Of a DNA stretch of 64,000 bases, positions 1 to 10,192 are shown one piece after another (position 1 is the first letter of the stretch; every line of letters starts with the position of its first letter). Source of the DNA: Hippasteria phrygiana (Eukaryota > Echinodermata > Asteroidea > Valvatida > Goniasteridae); the NCBI GenBank assembly GCA_037893225.1, contig JAZGUH010000145.1:1426001-1490000 (forward strand), read 5' to 3'. The position numbers were made by a program, and so were the translations under genes. The notes beneath the pieces were generated by a model. It was not told where the DNA came from. It did no database searches and worked only from the letters and a program-made list of their open reading frames with translations.

Positions 1-174
1 AGATGTAGGCCCATGACGAGATCGAGGTAATCGGAAAGCTATCTGAAAATATCAATGAAAGTCACCATCGCTCAATGGAGGGACGGTTGTAGCAAAATCA
101 ATACTACTTACTAGACTACATTTAGCGCTGGTCCTTGACCTGTCATGCCTGTGCATTCTCTTTTAAAGTACACT

Positions 175-287
175 GTAGCTTGAAAATACCAGCTCTAGGC
201 CTCTACTGCTAATCTGCTCCTGCATTGCCATGGCATGGTGGATGGTGAGATAGATTCGCCATTACAAATTTTGGATTTTCAAGCTAC
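175..287. mobile_element. Small inverted-repeat MITE
   Basis: A 113-bp segment bounded by the inverted 13-mer GTAGCTTGAAAAT and its complement. The same terminal word and an internal GATTCGCC word recur in the larger foldback at 27612-28430, so this is probably a short member of that family. No coding capacity is seen. Confidence 0.45.
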
Positions 288-366
288 TTTTTAACTTGAA
301 CTGAAAGTCCTGAAAGTAATATTTCGTATCTTGCTAATAAAGCAGATGAGAAAGGGGTAGGCCTAC

Positions 367-609
367 CTCGGATTCATCTTGTGTAAAATCTTTGTTTAAC
401 GTCAGAGATTTCTGCGAGGATGTAGATTCCGCTGGACCCGGACCCGTAGCCGTAGCCTTTGCACTGATTGCAGCTGGCGACGGCGTTTTGCTAGAACTCG
501 TCTGTGGATCGGCCGCTTTTGTCGACTTGTCGGCCTCTTTCTTTTGAGCTATGTTATTTTTTCTTTTGTATTGCGCACTTCGCTTCTTTTTGTGTTGATC
601 TGGCTTCAT
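367..609 (-). CDS. First coding exon of an unrecognised lysine-rich protein (partial gene)
   Basis: An ATG at 609 opens 81 codons that stop cleanly in phase 0 at a consensus donor (GAG|GTAGGC, exon end 367); translating past the donor adds only ten residues before a stop. The N-terminus is strongly basic (MKPDQHKKKRSAQYKRKNN), followed by a Ser/Thr/Pro/Ala-rich low-complexity stretch and an acidic end (DFTQDESE). No domain is recognised; the basic start could act in nucleic-acid binding or nuclear import, but that is inference. The remaining exons would lie to the left of the window. It is divergent to the Ly6 gene, with about 430 bp between the two start codons, so a shared promoter is possible. 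A chance ORF cannot be excluded, but composition and splice site argue for a real exon. Confidence 0.5.
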
Positions 610-1039
610 TTCGGTAAAGTTAGATAGAACAAATTACTGAGGCCTACTGAAAAAAAAGTCCCACAATATCTGTTTCGAGAAACTGTTTAAAGCGCCCTCC
701 AGAGTTATGATATTTTAATGCGCCCTCAAGAGTTTCATTGTTTCCAATCTCAAAAATTTGTCAGCTGTAACTAGTGTAAAGTAATTTTTGACATTGACAG
801 CGAGCGAAATTCCTTCATAGTCATCTGATTAAAACGCCGACAGACGAAAGTGTGGTGGCGTTGGGCTAATCAAATTATGAACTAAAAATTGAAGTTTGGT
901 TGGTAGTTAAAATTTGAAAAGGTCCTCACCGTCAAATTGTTAGAAAAACTGAGAAATGGTTGGCCGCGGTGTTGACCAAAAACCGGGGGCGTGTCTGTGG
1001 ACCTGCTGGAGGGCAAACACCAGACGACTGGCAGGCATA
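610..1039. promoter_or_regulatory. Divergent intergenic region, possible bidirectional promoter
   Basis: About 430 bp separate the minus-strand start at 609 from the plus-strand start at 1040. No TATA box at a convincing distance and no obvious factor site was picked out; the assignment rests only on the head-to-head geometry. A sub-repeat (GCGCCCTCCAGAGTT / GCGCCCTCAAGAGTT) occurs near 692 and 721. Confidence 0.25.
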
Positions 1040-1082
1040 ATGTGGTGTTTTGTAGTACTGACCGTGATTTGTACTCAAAGTG
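1040..1082 (+). CDS. Ly6-like gene, exon 1 (signal peptide)
   Basis: Encodes 14 codons of signal peptide plus one base (phase 1), ending at G|GTAAGA. Chosen over the upstream in-frame ATG at 956 because 1040 places a compact hydrophobic signal at the start. Confidence 0.6.
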
Positions 1083-3029
1083 GTAAGATATTTTTCCAAG
1101 GTAAAGATTTTACTTTAATACCCCCACAGAAATCAGTCAGGAGAGCAAAAAAAATTTGAACCTGTAATCATTAAAGTATCAGGTAGGCCTAGGGCCTATT
1201 GATTTTGGGAAGTATCGGATGTTCTTGGGCTAACAATGATAGCACTGGTGGGGTATATAACAGCATTAAAAACCAGACTTCCCTCACATAAATTCCAAAG
1301 ACAAAAATCTAAAGTATTTTTTCCTCCCCTGTGATCACGCGTGGTGATCTTTCTCTGAAACCAATTTTATAAAAAACAAACAAAAGCTTTCATAAAGTGT
1401 CAATATAAAACATGCAATGGGCAGTGATGGGTATCTCACTGTTTTCTTTTTTCGTTCTCGGTTTCCATATTCTAGACCTAGTAGTATCCAGCCTACAGTG
1501 CTACACGTGTACTGCAGAGGACACCAATGATAATTGTAACATCAATGAAGCACCTGTACTCACGACATGTCCAGCCAGGGGAGACAGATGTCTTACTCAA
1601 GTTATCTATTCTTGTAAGTTTCAGCCAGTGCCTAGAATAAGGTACAGTCATGTATAGTTTTAAACACAGGTGTAGGTACCCATGCCAACTTCATCTACTC
1701 TCTCCTGAGGTTCCCAATCCCCAATTAATAAATCAAACAACTTAACTTCCCATTGCATTAAAGATAAAAATGTATGTAAAACCAGGAGTTTTAGGGCGAA
1801 AGCGCAAAAGTTTAAAATACAAAAATTATGTGGATTGGCCTGTCCGTCCGTCGGTCGGTCGGTCAGTCAGGGCCATCCATACGTATTCCTTAAGATGAAT
1901 TAACCCTTCTGTTACATGTTTTACTTTGTACACACAAACTGGCATGTACCGGTACAGGTATTGTCTTCCATAAAAAGTAGTGTTCTTTTGCCATTCCGTT
2001 GTAGGGGTAATCAGCCCCCACAAGATTGGTCCCCAACTAGAAATATAATAAAAGTTAAACAATTGGGAGAAATGGGGGCTAAACATTTAAAAGTGTTAAG
2101 ATGTGAAGCATGCTTAAATAACTACCCCCACTCAACCAGCACCCCCCCCCCCCCCCCCCTTTTAACATGACGAGTCCAGCCTTGATGTTGCTAATTTTAA
2201 TGTAAATAAGAGTATTTAAATAATGGTTGGGAAAGAGTTCCATATCTGGCCATCACTTATTTTCCCTTAATATGACTTAAAAACTACCAACAAGTGTAAA
2301 TCTTATGAAGAAACATTAATTTAGGAGGGAAAATATTTCAACTTTTTCTTTGAAAATACTTTGACTTTTTCTGTCATGGCCCATAGACTTTGTGCACGAC
2401 GAGGTCCAAGTGATGGCCGGATATGGAACTCTTTCCGATGGTTGTTTTGTGGAGTGCTGTGGCCTTGTGATACTACAGATTGTGGGTTCAAGTTCAGCTG
2501 GGGTCATGGTGCTTGTGTCCTTTAGCAAGACACTTTGTCCCAAGTTGCTTCTCTCCACCCCGGAGTAAATGGGTACCTGTGAGGGCAGTGATGGTTGTGT
2601 TTGAATATTCCATGTGTGCATACATGTAACTTGCAGTCGGGGCCTACTCCCCAAGAACTAAGAAGGTTTCAGGAAAGATTAGCAGGCCTGATGAGTGGGG
2701 GTAATAATGTAGCACCTTGATCACAATGATCATGTGTGCTTTATTATTTTTGTATTATTATTATTATTATTACTGTTTTCTCTTTCCCTTCTTTTTAAGC
2801 TGAGAGAGGCAAGTTGAGAATCGACAAGTCTTGCGCATCTCAGGACGGCTGCGATGCAGCGACTGAGCAACTTGGGAAGCGTTACTTCTGTGATAAGTCA
2901 CGGGCGGGATGGGGGTGCGTGGAGTGCTGTGATACAGACAAGTGCAATGTGAACGGAGTGTCTCGACAAAGGATATCTACAGTAGCTCTGATTGGAGCTT
3001 TGTGCCTTGTTGCCATGGTTTCTAGATGA
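1040..3029 (+). CDS. Ly6/uPAR (three-finger) domain GPI-anchored protein, 3 exons
   Basis: Joining 1040-1082, 1476-1613 and 2800-3029 gives 411 nt, 136 residues plus stop. Both introns are phase 1 with good sites (G|GTAAGA ... TTCTAG; TT|GTAAGT ... TTTTAAG), the usual layout of Ly6 genes. Residues 1-14 (MWCFVVLTVICTQS) form a signal-peptide core; the mature chain begins near LQCYTC, the typical Ly6 opening. Cysteines follow the family order (CxxC, C, C, C, paired CC, final CN: ECCDTDKCN). The last ~20 residues (STVALIGALCLVAMVSR) are hydrophobic, as for a GPI signal, so the product should sit on the outer face of the cell membrane. Ligand and role are unknown. An in-frame ATG at 956 would add 28 residues. 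An alternative first exon starts at 1412 (see findings). Confidence 0.8.
1476..1613 (+). CDS. Ly6-like gene, exon 2
   Basis: 46 codons between a pyrimidine-rich acceptor (TTCCATATTCTAG) and donor TT|GTAAGT, phase 1 at both ends. Encodes the first finger, starting LVVSSLQCYTCTAEDTN. Confidence 0.75.
2230..2436. mobile_element. hAT-like MITE with 8-bp TSD
   Basis: 207 bp with terminal inverted repeats beginning GGAAAGAGTTCCATAT. Flanks are AATGGTTG (2222-2229) and GATGGTTG (2437-2444), an 8-bp target duplication with one mismatch, typical of hAT elements. Lies in Ly6 intron 2. A second copy in opposite internal orientation is at 5568-5769. Confidence 0.75.
2447..2680 (+). mobile_element. tRNA-derived SINE fragment
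   Basis: Contains a tRNA-like head with a B-box-like word (GGTTCAAGTTC near 2487) and a downstream conserved body (TAGCAAGACACTTTGTCCC, CTCTCCACC, AATGGGTACCTG) of a kind seen in SINEs of many marine animals. Sits within Ly6 intron 2 just after the MITE. Ends are not clear. Confidence 0.5.
2800..3029 (+). CDS. Ly6-like gene, exon 3 (last)
   Basis: Starts after acceptor CTTTTTAAG; the first two bases complete a Ser codon with the last base of exon 2. Encodes the remaining cysteines including ECCDTDKCN and the hydrophobic C-terminal GPI signal; stop at 3027-3029. Confidence 0.78.
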
Positions 3030-3564
3030 TTTAGTTGGAGTAGAATAGTAAAGCGCTGAGTCACTGGGTGACTGTTGAAGGTAATAATATCAATGCCATT
3101 TTTCCTCGAGGATAAACGCTTCATAGGATACTGTTACACTTGATTGGTTCCGCAGGCTGTAATCAGTCTGGGAATTTGTCTCCCATACCACCATTTAGTA
3201 TAATAACCTTATTTGTATCCATGTATCACCTACAATACTCCTGGGTAAAAGCGGGTTATAAAATGCCTTGTCCGAAGGCAGACGTACATGTACCATGTTC
3301 TTGTCCTGCAGGTGCTTGGTAAAAGATTACATTGGAATTGGCCACAAGGGCAGATCCAAGTGGTGCCAATGGGGGCCATCCCCCCCCCCAAAAAAAAAAA
3401 AAACACATAAACGGCTGTTCCTTCTTTTTTAAGTTCAAAAAAATAACAAGGAGACTTGTTTTTTAACTTCAATTCATTTAGAAAATATTGTTGTAATTTT
3501 GTTATTCAAGAACGTTTTTCTGCAGTCAATATCCTTTCAAGTAAAACGATAATGTGAAAATCAG

Positions 3565-3770
3565 GAGAAACTGTTTCTGGGAGAGTCACATTGGCACAGT
3601 GCTCATATTCTTTATGGAGTGCTTCCACCCGTGTGACCCTGGTTCGAATGCCCCCTGGGACCAACGTGGATTTAGCATTTGATCCATGCCCGATTCCATT
3701 CCAAGAAGAATATTCCCGGGGTTTTTCTCCCACCTCTAAAACGATTGTCTTGTGTCTTATCTCGTTGGGT
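3565..3770 (+). mobile_element. tRNA-derived SINE
   Basis: A tRNA-like head with B box GGTTCGAATGC at about 3642, then a body with ATTCCCGGGGTTTTTCTCCC. Boundaries are approximate and no target duplication was resolved. Confidence 0.45.
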
Positions 3771-5567
3771 TTCTTCAGGCTTTCGAGCTTGTGCTTGTAC
3801 TATTACACTTTGAACCCTTGCCGTCCCCTCACCCCCCGCCCTCCATTGAAAATTTGACAGGATTTTCTTTATTTTTAGGATTTTTTTTGGATGACGCCGG
3901 CCCCAGTCTGTTGTGGGTTGTTTATGCGTTCAATTTGGACATGCAAAAAGCCATTGAAAGTTCCACCTGGAGCCTAACCCCCCCCCCCCCCCCCCCTTTT
4001 GTTTTGGTTCAAAATATTTTGCGCGGCCCCAAAATTTGACAGATTTTTGGGTGAAAATTTTAGAATTTGGTCCTACAAATCTTGATAAAAATAGCCACCC
4101 CCAGAAGAACCGGAGAGTATCTGTGACCTGGCAGCACAAAATGAGTGTAAAGTCACACTTTGGCTTTCCAAATTTCAAGCAGAAAAAAAAAATCACTGAA
4201 AAGTCGATTTTGGGATTTTAACATTTTTACATTTGAAGAGTCCAATTCTGTCATATTTAAAGTTTTAAAAAATTAAATTCAATCTCAATTTTTTATTTTA
4301 TTTATTTAAATTTTTTTTTTTTGGGGGGGGTGATTTTCTTTTACCCATGTTGTACTCTGCAGTTACAAACAAACTTTGAGCTTCATTTTCTCAAAGCAAG
4401 GGGTCACGACTCTGACAACTTCAAAAAGTTATAGCAGCACACGTACATGGTGTGTCAGTCAAATTAAAGCTTATTGCATGTATTTTCAGGAAATACAATG
4501 ATCTCAATTTTCAACTTTTGCTACTTTCTGCACATTCATGATGTCAGATCACAAATAGTTACCCTGTTGGTCCTCATGCAGTCTTCACAGTGTACAGTGT
4601 ACATCAATAGCTTTTGTGATTTTCAAACAGACATTCCTTCCTATGCAGCTTTCGTTTTATGGTACATACTTGTACCAATTATTATTGTGTGTTATTTATA
4701 CTAGTGTGTGTGTTTTACCTGTTTAAATAAAATTGCCTGTACGCAGGGTCTATGAGATTTTTTTAAACATGTATTCAGTGTACATATTCACAGCTGCCAA
4801 CTTTTACCAAAAAATTAGGAATTATGCGTAAAGCACGAATTTATGACATAAACACAAAAATATAAATTTGTCCTTTAAAGTTACAAATTTCAAATATTCA
4901 ACTCAAAAACCTTGCATTAACCCTCTCTCTCTCCGTGCCAAAATGGAGCCAACTACCCTACCTATCAAAACCTATCGAGTTTCAGGTTGAAACACACAAG
5001 CTGTTGGAGAGGAAGGGCTTAGGTTTTTTGATAGGTATAAGGCCAGGCACAAGGCCAGCTTGCAACAGGCACAAGTAACAGGCATAAACCATGACAAAGG
5101 AATGCTTTTATTACAGCTCATTTGAATAGCTTGAGACTTGGATTAAGACTGCTGGCCTTGCGTGGCCTTGTGATGGCCTCGACTACATCACTGGTTATAA
5201 CAGTAGGAGGGTTAAGAACCAAATTCTCCTGGAAAAGCAGAATTAATTTATGAATATACAGCATTCAGAATCTAGGATTATCTGCATTAAATTGATTAGC
5301 ACAGTATCCATATTGAAGAGTACCAACCAGTTCATGGGTTGAAAATTAGAAAAAGTGTACTTGTACTTTGAAATTTGAAATATTGCCAGCTTTGCATATT
5401 TATTTTTAATGCAGGGATCCAATGAAAAATGTTTTTTACCTGTTTGCATTTACCCTGAATAAATGCAAAGTATTTTATGGATAATAATATTTAAAAAGTA
5501 TCAAACTCTTCCACAATTTGTGACTTAGATAACATTCTCAAAATTGTATCTTCCAAAAAGAAAATAT
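3771..5567. other. Non-coding DNA with homopolymer tracts
   Basis: No supported gene. Holds a poly-C run near 3978-3996, AT-rich stretches, a G run at 4323 and scattered short ORFs without homology or splice context. Confidence 0.6.
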
Positions 5568-5769
5568 GGAAAGAGTTCCATATCCGGACATCACTTATAC
5601 CTCGAGCACAAAGTCTATGGGCCATGACTGAAAAAGTCAAAGTATTTTCAAAGAATAAGTTGAAAATGTTTCCCTCCTAAATTCGTGTTTCTTTATCACA
5701 TTTACACTTTTTGGTAGTTTTTAAGTCATTAAGGGAAAATAAGTGATGTCCGGATATGGAACTCTTTCC
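5568..5769. mobile_element. hAT-like MITE with perfect 8-bp TSD
   Basis: 202 bp, TIRs GGAAAGAGTTCCATATCC and complement, flanked on both sides by GAAAATAT (5560-5567 and 5770-5777). Same family as 2230-2436 in inverted internal orientation. Confidence 0.85.
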
Positions 5770-5777
5770 GAAAATAT

Positions 5778-6835
5778 TTCATTGACTTTAATTATGGTAT
5801 TGAAATAAATCAAATTTTTACCACCAAATGACCATCAAATTGTACTTTAGACAGAACTACAGAATTATTTAAAGGTAGTATACAACATTTGCTTTTGCTG
5901 TAATTTTCAGAAGTGAATTGAAATGGGGGTTATTATTTTATAACAAATACTCACACTAGCATATGTAAACACTTGTATAAAGTTTGCTGATCCATATGCA
6001 AAATATGCCTTTTTATATAAAATAGCTCATAAACCAGGTAGGGCAAAAGATACCAACCTGAATTTTGTACCTCCATTGTGTAATGTAGATTGGATACAAT
6101 ATTTTAAGATATGTAAGTTTCAGTTGGGTACATGTAGGTAGTGGCCTATCGGGTGAACCTGACCCTGACCACGCCCCCAAAAGGGTGTAATTGGTTAATC
6201 CTTGATAAGAAGTAAGCACATGCACCTAGTAGTGTGTATGTATATGAAATATGAAGTCTCTCTGACCATCCCCGTGGGGGGGGGGGGGGGGGCACAAATG
6301 TCAAAAAGTGACATCGATCACCTCAAATAGTGGTATTTTTTACCTATATCTTGCAAACCAAACATGGTATGATACTTTGGATAGCAGAATCTTGCCAATT
6401 GGATGCCGTTCATCCAATGGAGCAATTTTTGAGATATGGGTGTCGAAAATTGCAAAAAACTTCATTGGCGCAACTATGAATGGGAAAAAGGGGGCGGGTA
6501 GGAAATTTCAGGTCATATCTCATCAGAAACTACATGTACTTGGAGTTGGACGCAAAAATTGTGCATGTGGTCATGAGACATGTTAAGGTACTTTTAGAAA
6601 AAGTTTCCACAAAATCTGAGTCGGACTCCCGGCAACCCCCCTACATGATTTGGCACGGAATGACCCTTATGTTAAAGTATTACAGCTGAGAAATGTGGAC
6701 ACCCTATTTTTCAATTTACAGCAAACTAGTTTTCAGATCCAGGCTAATTAACCCTGCTTCCTTGTTTTATGTGCTAAGCGTAGAGATTGTCCCGCTCCGC
6801 TCCTAATTCAACATTTGAATTTACTTATCGTCAGT
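5778..6835. other. Non-coding DNA
   Basis: No gene supported. A poly-G run lies at 6276-6292. The ORFs at 6308-6689 overlap each other in different frames and show no domain. Confidence 0.55.
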
Positions 6836-7080
6836 GAAATAGAGGAATCCCACAACGACTAGTTTAGTGCCAATCTGCGCACTTCCGCGTTTGAAAACGA
6901 GGATCTCAATGTCGCAGTAAACAACTTTATGCTGATCATGCGCCTGCGCTGCCTTTTATGGCCTGATTTATTTATGCATGAATGAATGTGCTGAAAAGCG
7001 TTGTTTTGTTTGCCACTGACATTCTCGCTTTCAACCCAGAAGTGCGCAGAAGGGGCTAATGTGAAATTCCTCTATTGTTG
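6836..7080. mobile_element. Inverted-repeat MITE
   Basis: Imperfect terminal inverted repeats: the left end contains ATAGAGGAAT and CTGCGCACTTC, the right end GAAGTGCGCAG and ATTCCTCTAT in matching order, about 240 bp apart. No TSD was resolved. Confidence 0.45.
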
Positions 7081-9398
7081 TGTGGAATGTCTCATTGGGA
7101 AGCTTGTATCTAATGCTGACAAATTATCAATTCAATTCTTTAAAAAATGTGGGTCGCCATGCCCAATACTAAGAGCAGACACATCTTCAATAAGGGAGTT
7201 CACTGTATCTGAATAGCAGCAAGCTGTGGTGTGGATTTGGTGAGAATGAACTCTAATTACTGCATGCACATTGCTCTTTCATCATTGTAGAGGAAGATCT
7301 AGTGTAACAGCACATTGTTCCTACCTGTAAGAGGGCCATCAATTTTTTGTAATTTTCACAAGTGTACAAACCACACGCACACTGGGGAAAGAGTAAGGGG
7401 GACATGTACTCTTAAATTTTTAAAAGATAATACCTATCTCTATGATCTTCCTGCAGAATGGCAGCCCGTGTAGTTCTAATTCCAGCAGCTATCTACATGT
7501 ACTCATGCACAAATACGCCCTCCAGCTTCAACTGTTCATTTTATGGGATTGTTGTGTAGTCTTGATTATCCTACATGGTGTCCCAGAAAGTCTATGACAA
7601 TGTTTATGCATTGCTTAAAACACCTGGAAGACCGAACAGAGAAGTCATTTTTTTTTTTTTTTTCAGTTTCTGGGAGGGGTTCCAGAAATATGAGTACTCT
7701 TTGTACGCTCGTGAAAATGACAAAAATGGATGGCCCCTAAGTTAAGGCGTTTTTCGGAATTGGTTGGTGTGTAAATTGAAGAGTGCTATTTAAATAAGCC
7801 TCGGATGGAAAGACTTGCAAAATACTAAAAATGTAATTTTTTTTATTTTTTTTATATATTAATGTGACAAGTGCCATGTGATCCATGGTTGACCAAATGT
7901 GAAGTTAAAAAGAATAGTACACAGAGTAATATGCTGAATTGTTGCGTGTTTTTAAAGGCCATGAATGTTAATGATAAAGCAGTATCTACTATAGTTCCAT
8001 ACACCAACCTCCAGGGTACGGGTAGGAGATGATTGTACATTTCAAGTAGTATCTTTATTGGTAAAACAAGCTCTAATTACATTTATAATTTCAATACAAA
8101 TACTTTAAATTTACTATACATGTACATAGATATTTACTTAAAACTTGTCATCACAGACTACTTGTGTATATCAAAATTTTTAATTTTTTAAAAGCTGTAT
8201 GCAAATTCCAGTAGGCCACTGACGTGCATGAAATACATGTTTTGTTTATTGAAAGCATTTTGGTGCTGGTTTATTTATGTGCTTCTACTGGGCAGTTCAG
8301 CAAATATCTTTCCTCATCCAAAACAAGCTGGCGTAAACTTCGGCCAACAAACAAGAGAAGACTGTCCGTGTAACTACATGTACTTGAACTGCTCATGTAG
8401 AAACTTGTTTGATTTTCAAAGCGTAGTTTTGAAGATCAAAGTTTTGAATTGTTTCACATAAACCTCAGTACTGAATAATATTGCTTTAGTTGAACGCCTC
8501 GTTTTTGTAACCGTCTGACTATTTCTAACATTTAACACCATTTGGCATGGCTGTGGTCGGCCTTTACTCTAAATGAATGAAGTATTACCTTCTAACCTCT
8601 GCATTGTTTACCAAGCTTCTTCTTAGTTTTATCCCAAATGAAAAACAGTATTTCTACAATTTTCATTCAAATGCCTTCAAATCTGGTATTTGTATGATTA
8701 TCTATCATTGGAATTTTTTTTTTACATCTAAAGACACTGCTGGGGGGGGGGGGGGGCATTATAACTCATTTTAGGAAAATTACTGATTTTTAAAAATATT
8801 TAACCCCTAAATTTTGTACGAAAATACTGTAATGACGGCAAATGCATGGCTAGCTACAAATTCCCAGTCCAAAGCTTCCCAAAAATTGGAGAAAAAAAAT
8901 CGGAACAGTGCCAGAAAAGCCTGAAAATGTAAAAAAAAATATTTGCATCTATAGCAGCCATCTTGGATTCAAATAATGCGGTAAGGCATGTGATATTGGA
9001 TATTCAGTAAAAATATGGTTAGGTCAAGTACCAAAACCATGTTTTTGACCTGCATAATTCTTTTTTTCTATGTGATTTTGCATAAATGGCTCAAATTCAC
9101 GGTTGCCATGGTAAATAAGGAAATCCTAAAAATTAGATTTTGGCACCAAACCGACCCCGATTAAAGATCGGGAAAAGTCCCCAAATCTTATTTCAATCGG
9201 CCAAAGTGTCCTGAAGTTATTATAAAAGGACGGTTTGGGGGGGCCCCCACCAGGTATCTCCAAGCTACCTGGTGCTCCCTGGAAATATTTGAGCAGTCTC
9301 CCCAGATGGTGAATGGCAAGAAATGTGCATTAACTACTCTGATGACTGTAAGACCAATGAGTACTCCCCCTCCCTCAACAAATGCCCTGCAATTCTTG
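7081..9398. other. Non-coding DNA, likely includes SPRTN 3'UTR
   Basis: No confident gene. The minus strand just below 9399 should carry the SPRTN 3' untranslated region; AATAAA on that strand is present near 8270 but its use is unproven. A 77-codon plus-strand ORF at 8228-8461 has a hydrophobic start and a CPC...NCSC cluster but no splice or homology support. Confidence 0.45.
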
Positions 9399-10192
9399 TC
9401 ATGACAAGCACTGATCCAGATGTAGGTTGATTTTGGACTGTTCCACTTTAGACTGACAAACGGGGCAGTTGACTGACCGAATCTCAGTATCTGACCGAAT
9501 TCCATTTTCATTACTAACTGCAAAACTTGTAGCTGAGGTAGGAGCATTACTTGTAGATCCAGTATGATGCTGATGGCTTGCTACATAACTGGCTCTGTCA
9601 TTCCTGTGATTGTCCCCCTCCTTGTCTCTGCAATCTTCCGATCGCTGTCTCATCCGGCTGAAGGTGTCAATGATGGAGTCTTGTTTCTTCCCACCATCCA
9701 CTCTGTTACCATGGGAACTGGTAGCATTTTTGAATACACTGTCTGATTGGTTGATCTGTTTTGGTTTGGGGGTGGCCACGCGCATCATGGGTGGTGAGTT
9801 ACTAGGAGTTGAATGTCGACCATTTGAATGAGATGTTCCAGGTTTACTATCAGAATCAGAAAAAACGTCTCTCCTGAACTCACTTGGATCTTTTTTGAGA
9901 GGCGTTTCAGATTTCACTATAACAATATCCTCATCCTCTGAGTCATCGCTGTCGAATATCGCTGCTAAGGCTCTCAACCTGGCATTCTTTGACTGGTTTT
10001 CTTGGAAACCTTCGTCGTCATCCTCCCTACCTTGGGCACTTGTAGGCGGCTGTTTGGGGCTCTCTACCTTCTTCAAGAAGTTGTCCAGCGTTGCTGTTTT
10101 GGGTATGAGTTTAGATGTTGTACTCGTTCCTCCGATGGCAAATCCCTTACCAGGAAATGATGATGTGTTGTCTGTTGCTCTCTTCTTGGTTT
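9399..10192 (-). CDS. SPRTN: SPRTN exon 6 (regulatory tail, UBZ4)
   Basis: Acceptor GATCTTAG at 10193-10200; the first two bases complete a Glu codon. Encodes the SHP box, a PIP-like TLDNFLKK, a second Q-D-S-I-I-D-T-F stretch that partly fits a PIP box, the acidic patch, and UBZ4 ending at TGA 9401-9399. Confidence 0.92.

Noticed and set aside
8228..8461. 77-aa ORF with hydrophobic start and CPC/CSC cysteines, possibly a secreted peptide
   Set aside because: No splice partner or recognised family, and AT-rich surroundings; most likely chance.
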